In this document: one piece after another, positions 56,678-64,000 of the stretch
Layout of the letters: each line of letters begins with the position of its first letter
Position numbering within the stretch: the stretch's first letter is position 1
Origin: Treponema peruense
GTDB lineage: Bacteria > Spirochaetota > Spirochaetia > Treponematales > Treponemataceae
Assembly (NCBI RefSeq): GCF_016117655.1
Contig: NZ_CP064936.1
Location: 992,001 to 1,056,000, forward strand
Direction: 5' to 3'
DNA: 64,000 nt
Made by a program: the position numbers and the translations under genes
Notes under the pieces: generated by a model
Told to the model about the DNA's origin: nothing
Seen by the model: the letters and a program-made list of their open reading frames with translations, nothing else
The model's database searches: none

Positions 56678-59152
56678 ATGCGAACTAAGCATTCTTTTAT
56701 GGTTTTTGTTGCTGCGGCTATTCTTGTGGCTGCCAGTGTTCTTCCTGCATTTTCACAGGATTCCGGCTGGTATTATGACAAACCCATAAAAACCATCACT
56801 TTTGAAAATCTTAAAAATGTAAAGCAAAATGATCTTGAAGGAATTACAAGCAGTTTTGTGGGACAAAAGTTTACCGACGAAGTCATCAGTTCTCTTTATG
56901 ACAGAATGTTTGCGCTTGACTATTTTGAAAATGTCGAAGCAAAAGTTGCAAAGGCGGATGAGGCTGCAAGTTCTGTAAAAATCATTCTTGCGGTTACCGA
57001 GCGACCCGTTGTTTCTGCCATTATTTTTAAGGGAAACAGCCAGCTCAGAAAATCCGAACTTCAGGAAACCATTCTTATAAAAGAAAAGGATATTTTTGTT
57101 CAGTCCAAGCTTCTGTCCGACGAGCGTGCACTTCGCAACCACTATATAGAAAAGGGTTATACTGCGGCGACAGTTTCATCTTCGTTTGAAACACAGCCTT
57201 CGGGAATTGTAGTTACTTTCAACATTAATGAAGGGCAGCGCACGGTTGTAAGAAGCATTAAGTTCAACGGAATTGTAAATTTCTCTGAAAAAACACTTAA
57301 AAGCAAGATTACACTCAAGGAAGCCGGACTTTTTAACAAAGGTTCTTTCCAGGAAGCGTCTCTTTCAAATGATGCAAGAATTATTACGACTTATTATCAG
57401 AACCACGGCTATGCAGATGCAAGGGTTCTTAATGTAAAAAAAGATTCTTCCTTCAACAGTGAAAAAAATCTGAACGAACTTACAATTACCTTTGATATAA
57501 ATGAAGGCGAAAAATATAAGTTCGGAGGAATGACCTTTCAGGGAAACAAGGTATTTTCTTCTGAAAGACTCCAGACTCTTGTAAGACTTCCTGTAGATGC
57601 CGTTTATAACGAGACAAAGTTTCAGGAAAGCAAGATGGCAATTCAGAATCTTTATTACGAAAACGGATATACTTCAAACCGTTTTGACACAGAAATGAAA
57701 AAGTCTGCTGACTCCCGCGTAATTTCATACGTTCTTCATATAACTGAAAATTCCAGAAGCCACATAGAAGACATTCTTATCAAGGGAAATACAAAAACAA
57801 AGGAATATGTTATAAGAAGAGAAATCCCCATCGAACCGGGTGATATTTTCTCAAATACAAAAATTACAAACGGACTCAGAAACCTGTACAATCTTCAGTA
57901 TTTTTCTGCCGTTGCGCCTGAAGTTTCCCCGGGTTCAGAGGAAAATCTTGTGGACCTTGTATTCAGTGTAGAAGAGCAGAGTACAACTTCGCTTGACTTT
58001 GGATTTACGTTCAGCGGAGTTTCGAATCCTGATGATTTCCCGATTGCGCTTTATGCAAAAATCCAGGATTCCAACCTGTTCGGTGAGGGACGTTCCCTTT
58101 CTGCAGGTACAACACTTTCTACAGACGAGCAGTCAGTCAACATCGGTTACGGACAGAACTGGCTGTTCGGAAAACCTATAAGTACAAACTTTTCTTTGGG
58201 ATATTCACATTCAAACAACTATACTTTAAGGGACAAATTTCTTCCTGACGGTTCCATTGATGATGATTATTATTACATGGAATACGAGCAGCACGAATTT
58301 AACCTGAGTGCTTCGCTTGGGCACCGCTGGACACCTGACTTTGCAATTCTTACCCTTTCCGGCGGTTTGAGCGGAAGTATCATCAACAATATTTATGACT
58401 CAAGCATTTATATTCCGTATGATTCTTCTGTAAGCCAGTACAACAACAACTGGGAGCCAAAGAATTCTCTGTGGTCTTCTTTCTCTATGGACGGCCGCAA
58501 CATAAACTATGATCCTTCAAGCGGATGGTTCTTTAGCCAGCGTCTTGCCTGGTACGGTCTTCTTCCTGAAGGTGCAATTGCTTTTGCACCGCGCTGGGGA
58601 GAACGTGAATTCTATCTTCGTACAGACAGTAAAGTCGAAAAATATTTTACTCTTGTAGACAAGCCTGTTTCAGAAAACTGGAGTTTTAAGCTTGTACTTA
58701 TGGGATATTCGGGACTTTCATTCCAGTTCCCGTTCTTTGACTCTGCAATCAAGCAGTCAAACCAGCTTTATATTGACGGTATGTTCAACGGACGCGGATG
58801 GTCAGTTTACAACAATGACGGCGGAAGGGGACAGGCTCTGTGGAGTAACATAATTGAGCTTAGAATGCCGGTTGTTCCCGGTGCAATTTCTTTTGACGCA
58901 TGGTTTGATGCTGTTGCAATCAAGGACAGTGCACAGAATTTCTTTACGGAACTTACGTCCGAAGACTGGTACTTTAGTTTTGGCCCGAGTGTACGTTTTA
59001 CAATTCAGCAGTTCCCGTTGCGTCTTCTCTTTACAAATACTTTCCAGATCAAAGACGGGGAAGTTGTGTTTGAAAACCGTGATGGAACAGGAGATAATGC
59101 CTGGTACAAGAACTGGAACTTTGTACTTTCATTCAACCTTGTGAACCGTTAA
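56678..59152 (+). CDS. bamA: Outer membrane assembly protein BamA
   Basis: 824 residues: signal peptide (about 1-27), about five POTRA domains to about residue 425 (for example IKTITFENLKNVKQNDLEGI, VRSIKFNGIVNFSEKTLKS, FGGMTFQGNKVFSSERLQTL, IEDILIKGNTKTKEYVIRREI), then a beta-barrel from about 430 (TSLDFGFTFSGV...). It ends in NFVLSFNLVNR, a beta-signal-like strand but with extra residues after the usual aromatic end. It inserts outer-membrane barrels; the T. pallidum homologue (TP0326) is the only clear Bam protein there. It follows tamB by 13 bases with AGAGGA. Confidence 0.95.
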   Translation: MRTKHSFMVFVAAAILVAASVLPAFSQDSGWYYDKPIKTITFENLKNVKQNDLEGITSSFVGQKFTDEVISSLYDRMFALDYFENVEAKVAKADEAASSVKIILAVTERPVVSAIIFKGNSQLRKSELQETILIKEKDIFVQSKLLSDERALRNHYIEKGYTAATVSSSFETQPSGIVVTFNINEGQRTVVRSIKFNGIVNFSEKTLKSKITLKEAGLFNKGSFQEASLSNDARIITTYYQNHGYADARVLNVKKDSSFNSEKNLNELTITFDINEGEKYKFGGMTFQGNKVFSSERLQTLVRLPVDAVYNETKFQESKMAIQNLYYENGYTSNRFDTEMKKSADSRVISYVLHITENSRSHIEDILIKGNTKTKEYVIRREIPIEPGDIFSNTKITNGLRNLYNLQYFSAVAPEVSPGSEENLVDLVFSVEEQSTTSLDFGFTFSGVSNPDDFPIALYAKIQDSNLFGEGRSLSAGTTLSTDEQSVNIGYGQNWLFGKPISTNFSLGYSHSNNYTLRDKFLPDGSIDDDYYYMEYEQHEFNLSASLGHRWTPDFAILTLSGGLSGSIINNIYDSSIYIPYDSSVSQYNNNWEPKNSLWSSFSMDGRNINYDPSSGWFFSQRLAWYGLLPEGAIAFAPRWGEREFYLRTDSKVEKYFTLVDKPVSENWSFKLVLMGYSGLSFQFPFFDSAIKQSNQLYIDGMFNGRGWSVYNNDGGRGQALWSNIIELRMPVVPGAISFDAWFDAVAIKDSAQNFFTELTSEDWYFSFGPSVRFTIQQFPLRLLFTNTFQIKDGEVVFENRDGTGDNAWYKNWNFVLSFNLVNR

Positions 59153-59177
59153 TCAATATATTAAATTTGGTGGAATA

Positions 59178-59711
59178 ATGAAAACTGTTAACTTAAAGAA
59201 AATTATCGTATTGTCTGTTGTAGCGTTTGCTTCTTCTTTCTGCGGAATTTTTGCCCAGCAGATTACTAAGTTCGGTGTAGTTGATACAGCACGTGTTTAC
59301 CAGGCTTATTTCAGAGATTCTACACCTGTTCGCAACTACGAAAGCAAAAAACAGGAGTTTCAGTCAGAGATAGACAAAATGGTTTCGGACCTTCAGAATC
59401 TTCATGACAGAAAACTTGAGTACGAAAAGAACGGAGACGAGTCTGCGGCAATGAATATCGAAGCGCAGATTACAAAAAAGACCGATTTTATCAATGAATA
59501 TACAAACGCAAAGAATGTAGAACTTGAATCGCTCAAGAAATCTCTTCAGGATAACGACGCCTTTTACAAGCAGCTTTACAATACTCTTTCACGCATTGCC
59601 GAAAAAGGCGGTTACAGTATGATTCTGAGCCTTCAGCAGTCAAACGCAATCCTCTGGTACAGCCGCTCTGTTGATATAACTGACGAAGTTATATCCCAGT
59701 TGGGTCGTTAA
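59178..59711 (+). CDS. skp: Skp/OmpH-like periplasmic chaperone
   Basis: 177 residues: signal peptide (cut near GIFA-QQITKF), VGVVDTARVYQAYF-type start of the Skp fold, a long coiled coil (YESKKQEFQSEIDKMVSDLQNLHDRKLEYEKNGDESAAMNIEAQI) forming the tentacle, and a return beta strand segment (EKGGYSMILSLQQSNAILWYS). It should shield unfolded outer-membrane proteins for BamA, which is encoded just upstream. Confidence 0.9.
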   Translation: MKTVNLKKIIVLSVVAFASSFCGIFAQQITKFGVVDTARVYQAYFRDSTPVRNYESKKQEFQSEIDKMVSDLQNLHDRKLEYEKNGDESAAMNIEAQITKKTDFINEYTNAKNVELESLKKSLQDNDAFYKQLYNTLSRIAEKGGYSMILSLQQSNAILWYSRSVDITDEVISQLGR

Positions 59712-59725
59712 GTTCTGATACTGCC

Positions 59726-62332
59726 ATGAACGAAGAAACTCCTCTTCTTGCTCAATACCAGCGCCTTAAGAACGAGCATCCCGGTGAAGTGTTGTTCTTT
59801 CGTGTCGGTGATTTTTATGAAATGTTCAATGACGATGCTGTAGAAGTATCAAAACTTCTTAACCTTACACTTACGCACCGTTCCGTTAATCCCATGTGCG
59901 GGGTTCCTTTTCATGCAGCAAAGATTTATATTGCAAGACTTTTGCGGCTGGGAAGAAAAGTTGCCATTGCAGAACAGATTGGTGAGATTGCAAAGGGAAA
60001 GGGGCTTACCGAGCGCAAGGTTATAGAAATTATTACTCCCGGAACTGCCGTAGAAAGCGAATATCTTGACGGTGGCGTAAATAATTTTCTGGCTTCGGCC
60101 TTTATTACAGGAAATAAAGCTGGGTTTTCGTACATTGATGTTACAACCGGTGAATTCCGTGCAACAAGTTTTCCTGTTTCGTCTATGGCAGAAAATCTTT
60201 CAAAGGAACTTGGCCGCTGTTCCCCAAGGGAGCTTATTCTTCCCGATTCGCTCCGTGACAATCAGTCTGTTTCACAGTGTCTTTCTCTTTTGACAAACGT
60301 TTCTGTTTCATGGTATCCGGACTGGAATTTTAATCTTGAAAACTGCCGCCGCCGTCTTTTGAAACAGTTTTGTACGGCAAGCCTGCGCTCTTTTTCACTT
60401 GGTGACGAAGCCCCTGAGATTCCGCCTGCGGGATTCCTTCTGGATTATGTAGAAAAAACTACAAATACGCTTTCCCCTCATATTAAATCAATTTCTGTAT
60501 ATTCAGACTGCCAGTACGTTATAATTGACGATTCTTCGCGCAGAAATCTTGAAATAACCAACAATCTGCGTGACGGTTCTTCCAAATTTACGCTTCTGGA
60601 ATGCCTTGACAACTGCCGTACTGCTATGGGAAGTCGTATGCTCAGGGAATGGCTGGTTTTTCCGCTTAAAGACATTGCCTCCATTGAATCCAGACAGAAT
60701 CATGTTGAATCTTTTGTAAAGGACAATCAGTTTTTAAGAAAAATACGCGAAAAGCTGGACGGAATTCTTGATGTTGAGCGACTTGCCGCCAGAATTGCCA
60801 TGGACAAGGCTCACGCAAAGGATCTTCAGGCTTTGAGAAAAAGTCTTGAACTGTGGCTTGAGGCAAGAAAAGAACTTGACGGTCGCAATTTTTCTATGAC
60901 TGATACAGACAGCGCCAAAAGCATTATTGATCTTATAGCAAATTCAATTCTTGATGACCCGTGTACTCTTCTTAACGAAGGCGGAATAATACGTGCCGGC
61001 TGGTCAGAAGAACTTGACCACTGGCGTGACGTGCGCGACAATTTCAACCGCATTCTGTCTGGATACCTTGACGAAGAAAAAACTGCTACCGGAATCCAAG
61101 GGCTTAAAATCCGATCGAATTCAAACCTGGGCTATTATATAGAAGTTTCCAGCGGAAAACTCGACAAAGTTCCGGAACATTTTATTCTGCGCAGAAATCT
61201 TGTAAACGGCGCGCGCTATACGACACAAAAACTTCAGGAACTTGAAGAAAGCCTCAATGAGTCCGGAACAAAGATAATTGAACTTGAAAAACAGCTTTTT
61301 CTTGAAGTACGCAACGGACTTAAAAAATATGTTCCCTATCTGCAGCGCACTTCGGGTGAAATTGCATACGCTGATGTTGCATCTTCTTTTGCAGAGGCCG
61401 CCGTTATGTACAACTGGGTAAGGCCTTCGCTGGAAGAAAACGGCTGTTTTGATGTAAAGGCCGGGCGGCATCCTGTCGTGGAACGGCATCTTCCCGGAGG
61501 TGAATTTGTTCCGAATGATCTTACACTTTCTACGGAAGATGACAGCAGGACATTTGCCCTTATTACCGGACCCAATATGGCCGGAAAAAGCACTTTTTTA
61601 AGACAGAATGCGCTTATTTCCCTTCTTGCCCAGACCGGCAGCTGTGTTCCGGCATCTTCTGCCAGACTGGGAATTGTAGACAGAATTTTCTGCAGGGTAG
61701 GTGCCAGTGACAATCTTGCCAAGGGTGAGTCTACTTTTCTTGTAGAAATGACCGAAACTGCACGAATTCTTAATTCTGCCACTGAAAAATCCCTTGTAAT
61801 AATGGATGAAGTGGGCCGCGGTACAAGTACAGAAGACGGTCTTTCCATTGCATGGGCCGTAAGTGAATATCTTCTTGACAGAATAAAGTGCAAGACTCTT
61901 TTTGCAACCCATTATCATGAACTTACGCGTATGTCACATCCATCCCTGAAGAATCTGTGCATGTCTGTAAGCGAAAACGGCAGTGACATTGTTTTTTTAA
62001 GAAAAGTTGCAGACGGTTCCAGTGAAAACAGTTACGGAATCCATGTTGCAAAATTGGCAGGACTTCCAGAAACTGTTATAAAACGTGCCGAAGTTATTCT
62101 GAATAAAATACAGTCCGACGCTGACGGTAAGCCTGTTCTTCCGCAGATATCGGGCAGCGGGAATGAAGTAGAAAGTGAATGTTGTAGGTCTTCTGAAGCA
62201 GCCTCTCTTTCACTTTTTTCTGACGAAGAAATGGTGCTTGATGAAATACTTTCTGCAGATGTAGACAACATGACTCCTCTTGCGGCTTTGAGTGCTGTCT
62301 CGCGCTGGAAAAAATCCCTGTCCGGGCGCTGA
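59726..62332 (+). CDS. mutS: DNA mismatch repair protein MutS
   Basis: 868 residues of MutS1: N-terminal mismatch-binding motif GDFYEMF, clamp and lever domains, Walker A GPNMAGKSTF (about 614), LGIVDRIFCRVGASDNLAKGESTFLVEM, VIMDEVGRGTSTEDGLS (about 691), ATHYHEL and a C-terminal dimer helix GIHVAKLAGLPETVIKRAEVIL. It recognises mismatches and hands off to MutL, which is not here. It follows skp by 14 bases with no clear ribosome site, as in the T. pallidum order. Confidence 0.97.
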   Translation: MNEETPLLAQYQRLKNEHPGEVLFFRVGDFYEMFNDDAVEVSKLLNLTLTHRSVNPMCGVPFHAAKIYIARLLRLGRKVAIAEQIGEIAKGKGLTERKVIEIITPGTAVESEYLDGGVNNFLASAFITGNKAGFSYIDVTTGEFRATSFPVSSMAENLSKELGRCSPRELILPDSLRDNQSVSQCLSLLTNVSVSWYPDWNFNLENCRRRLLKQFCTASLRSFSLGDEAPEIPPAGFLLDYVEKTTNTLSPHIKSISVYSDCQYVIIDDSSRRNLEITNNLRDGSSKFTLLECLDNCRTAMGSRMLREWLVFPLKDIASIESRQNHVESFVKDNQFLRKIREKLDGILDVERLAARIAMDKAHAKDLQALRKSLELWLEARKELDGRNFSMTDTDSAKSIIDLIANSILDDPCTLLNEGGIIRAGWSEELDHWRDVRDNFNRILSGYLDEEKTATGIQGLKIRSNSNLGYYIEVSSGKLDKVPEHFILRRNLVNGARYTTQKLQELEESLNESGTKIIELEKQLFLEVRNGLKKYVPYLQRTSGEIAYADVASSFAEAAVMYNWVRPSLEENGCFDVKAGRHPVVERHLPGGEFVPNDLTLSTEDDSRTFALITGPNMAGKSTFLRQNALISLLAQTGSCVPASSARLGIVDRIFCRVGASDNLAKGESTFLVEMTETARILNSATEKSLVIMDEVGRGTSTEDGLSIAWAVSEYLLDRIKCKTLFATHYHELTRMSHPSLKNLCMSVSENGSDIVFLRKVADGSSENSYGIHVAKLAGLPETVIKRAEVILNKIQSDADGKPVLPQISGSGNEVESECCRSSEAASLSLFSDEEMVLDEILSADVDNMTPLAALSAVSRWKKSLSGR

Positions 62333-62355
62333 TTTTTTTAATTTTTTTTAAAATT

Positions 62356-62385
62356 TTGTCATTTTGAAAAAACGGAGTCTATATA
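62356..62385 (+). promoter_or_regulatory. Putative promoter of comF
   Basis: TTGTCA (62356-62361), 18 bases, TATATA (62380-62385). The ATG at 62394 lies where transcription should begin. Confidence 0.45.
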
Positions 62386-62393
62386 TAAGGTAT

Positions 62394-63176
62394 ATGGACT
62401 TTGTAGAAAAAATGCGCTGCCTTTGGTTCAGGCTGTTTTATTACTTTTCATATTATCTTCGCAAACTGTTATGCATGGCTTTTGGCGGTGAAGAGTGTCT
62501 TTGCTGTGGAAAGCTTTCGTTCGGGGCGCCGCTGTGTTCCCGCTGTGCAAACAAACGCCTTCTTGAGCCAAGTGTTTCTGTCTGTTCAAGATGTCCCGTC
62601 TGCGGAAGACCTTTGGTAAGTGAAAGAGGGCTTTGTATGGACTGCCGGCGTTCAAGGACTGTTTTCCATGCCGATTCTGTTTTTCCAGTATTTGCATACA
62701 GACTCTGGAAAAAAAATCTTTTGTTTTCATGGAAAATGTCAGACAGAAGATCTCTGTCACCTTTGTTTGCAGCCGTTTGTGACGGTGTCCTGAAAACCGG
62801 CTTTGGTGAAGGCTGTGTATTGGTTCCTGTTCCTCCGCGTGCAGGCAAGATAAGGCGCCGGGGATGGGACCAGATAGACGAACTGTGCCGTTATCTGCGG
62901 TTTTTTTACGGGTACAAAGTTCTTTATCTTCTGCGCCGGCTCAGTACAGTGCAGCAGAAGAAACTTGACCGTAGCCACCGGCTTAGCGGAATAGGCAAAG
63001 CCTATACACTGTCTTCTAAAGGACGTGCCTTTTGTGATAAAAAAAGAATGCCGGCGAAGGTTATTGTTATAGATGATGTGCTTACAACAGGCGCAACGGC
63101 CGAAAACTGCTGTTCTGTGCTTAAGGAAGCGGGTGTTTTGAAAGTTTGTTTTCTGTCCCTTTTTATAGTGGACTAG
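62394..63176 (+). CDS. comF: ComF family phosphoribosyltransferase-like protein
   Basis: 260 residues from the ATG at 62394; a TTG ten codons earlier is possible but has no ribosome site and falls inside the promoter. A four-cysteine zinc ribbon (CLCCGKLSFGAPLCSRCANK and CSRCPVCGRPLVSERGLCMDCRR) precedes a type I phosphoribosyltransferase fold with VIVIDDVLTTGATAENCCSVL and the PPRAGKIRRRGWDQIDEL stretch. ComF is needed for DNA uptake in some bacteria, but homologues are widespread and the role in spirochaetes is unknown. An in-frame hydrophobic patch (FRLFYYFSYYLRKLL) lies at the N-terminus. Confidence 0.85.
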   Translation: MDFVEKMRCLWFRLFYYFSYYLRKLLCMAFGGEECLCCGKLSFGAPLCSRCANKRLLEPSVSVCSRCPVCGRPLVSERGLCMDCRRSRTVFHADSVFPVFAYRLWKKNLLFSWKMSDRRSLSPLFAAVCDGVLKTGFGEGCVLVPVPPRAGKIRRRGWDQIDELCRYLRFFYGYKVLYLLRRLSTVQQKKLDRSHRLSGIGKAYTLSSKGRAFCDKKRMPAKVIVIDDVLTTGATAENCCSVLKEAGVLKVCFLSLFIVD

Positions 63177-63205
63177 AATTGCTTAGTGTAGTAAAATAGG
63201 GAGGC

Positions 63206-63229
63206 TCTGAAAATTGCAATTTTTTTAGA
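63206..63229. repeat. Imperfect AT palindrome upstream of cheW
   Basis: TCTGAAAATTG and CAATTTTTTTAGA repeat the arms of the element before prfB, less perfectly. It lies between comF and cheW. Confidence 0.45.
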
Positions 63230-63287
63230 TGCCCAATAGTGTATTAATGCGGTTTACAGCCAATACAACAATATATAGGGGGATTCT

Positions 63288-63776
63288 ATGGCGGAAGAAA
63301 ACAATTCGTTTCAGCTTGTTACGTTTCAGCTCGGGGAAGAGCTGTACGGCGTGAATATCATGGATGTTAAGGAAATCGTTAAGATACAGTCTGTTCGTCC
63401 GATCCCTAACGCTCCTTATTATGTAGAGGGAATCATTAACCTTCGCGGTGAAATTATTCCTATTATCAATCTTCACAAGCGCTTTCATATAAAGAAAATG
63501 GACGTTTCAGAAGATTCCCTTGCCGACGAAAATGACGGTGGATTCATTATTCTGGACATTGAAGGAAACAAAATCGGCATAATTATAGACAGAATAGCTC
63601 GCGTTGTTCCTGTAGAAGGCGATGACATAAAACCGCCGCCACAGATGCTCTGCGGAATCGGAACTGAATACATTCATGGTGTAGTCCGCCAGGATTCGTC
63701 TTACCTGATTATCCTTGATACGCGCAGACTGTTCAATCCGAAGGAACTTCAGAAAATCATTGAGCCCGAAAGCTGA
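63288..63776 (+). CDS. cheW: Chemotaxis coupling protein CheW
   Basis: 162 residues covering one CheW domain: FQLVTFQLGEELYGVNIMDVKEIVKIQSVRPIPNAPYYVEGIINLRGEIIPIINLHKRF, then KIGIIIDRIARVVPV and YIHGVVRQDSSYLIILDTRRLF. It links methyl-accepting receptors to the kinase CheA at the cell pole. A strong ribosome site (AGGGGGA) precedes the ATG. No other chemotaxis gene is in the window; an acidic loop EDSLADENDGG interrupts the domain. Confidence 0.95.
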   Translation: MAEENNSFQLVTFQLGEELYGVNIMDVKEIVKIQSVRPIPNAPYYVEGIINLRGEIIPIINLHKRFHIKKMDVSEDSLADENDGGFIILDIEGNKIGIIIDRIARVVPVEGDDIKPPPQMLCGIGTEYIHGVVRQDSSYLIILDTRRLFNPKELQKIIEPES

Positions 63777-63813
63777 TTCTCTTGAATAAATTAAATAAAG
63801 GAAAATATAAAAA

Positions 63814-64000
63814 ATGATACAGACTTACAGCCCGACAATAAGACGAAAGGAAATGGAAGCCGTGCTTACCTGCATGGTTGACGAAAAAATCGGACCCGGA
63901 GAAATGGGTATTCGTCTTGTTCAGACTGTCAGGGAACTAACCGGATGTGACGGAGCCGTTGCTTTAAGAAGTCCGTCCCTTGCACTCGAATATGCGCTCA
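63814..64000 (+). CDS. DegT/DnrJ/EryC1-type aminotransferase, N-terminal part
   Basis: The window ends inside this gene; 62 codons are seen, starting at ATG with AAAGGAAAAT upstream. The segment IRRKEMEAVLTCMVDEKIGPGEMGIRLVQTVRELTGCDGAVALRSPSLALEYAL matches the start of DegT-type sugar aminotransferases (G-x-V-x-x-FE...AVAV-SGT-AL), but with Pro-Ser-Leu in place of the usual Gly-Thr. I recall a gene annotated as spore-coat polysaccharide biosynthesis protein following cheW in T. pallidum. The substrate is unknown. Confidence 0.6.
   Translation, partial: MIQTYSPTIRRKEMEAVLTCMVDEKIGPGEMGIRLVQTVRELTGCDGAVALRSPSLALEYAL

Overview
The window is chromosomal DNA of a spirochaete, most likely a host-associated Treponema. 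The evidence is the 16S/23S sequence, the tamB-bamA-skp-mutS order known from Treponema pallidum, a PUR-domain protein like Borrelia BpuR, a MAF-type flagellin-modification protein next to a SurA-like foldase, and several spirochaete-style secreted proteins. The 16S alone did not let me name a species. I see no phage, insertion sequence, CRISPR array or other mobile element.

Layout. 1-261 is the 3' end of lepA. 450-3743 (minus) is a two-gene unit: SurA/PpiD-like foldase, then MAF protein. 3804-4075 carries tRNA-Asp and tRNA-Pro. 4174-5923 (minus) pairs a NifU-like scaffold with a GGGtGRT protein. 6056-12795 (minus) pairs a secreted coiled-coil protein with a 1538-residue membrane SpoIIE-type phosphatase whose outside part looks like a sialidase-type propeller. 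12910-15246 (minus) pairs a DUF4912 protein with a GH57 homologue that seems to have lost its catalytic residues. 15467-20646 is a 16S-tRNA-Ala-23S-5S operon, followed by tRNA-Lys. 20952-28060 holds a SUMF1-domain protein, phoH-pgpH-ybeY-corC and a TPR protein. 28108-29119 (minus) holds two small genes.

29197-37748 runs from a small ORF through prfB (with a programmed +1 frameshift), a PEGA-like membrane protein, ftsY and a hypothetical gene to lolC-lolD-lolE. 37808-42050 is mcsA-mcsB-clpC, in which the McsB homologue lacks key phosphagen-kinase residues. Next come an avtA-like aminotransferase, a phosphoribosyltransferase, a beta-helix secreted protein and rnhB. A PUR-domain gene and an orphan DNA methyltransferase diverge from one another. 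48434-52080 (minus) is tmk, a hypothetical gene, aroB and a NifS-like gene. 52171-63776 is tamB-bamA-skp-mutS, then comF and cheW. A DegT-type aminotransferase is cut by the right edge.

Envelope biogenesis is the main theme: BamA, TamB and Skp for outer-membrane proteins, LolCDE for lipoproteins, FtsY for membrane targeting, and SurA-like folding. Sigma-70 type promoters are unusually clear, mostly with an exact 17-base spacer. Several lie so close to the start codon, without a Shine-Dalgarno sequence, that the mRNA would be leaderless or nearly so. None of the four tRNA genes encodes its CCA end.

The most interesting points are the likely pseudoenzymes (McsB-like, GH57-like, SUMF1-like), the thymidylate kinase without its P-loop lysine, the GGGtGRT/NifU pair, the propeller-phosphatase fusion, the candidate leaderless genes and a small AT-rich palindrome repeated between genes.
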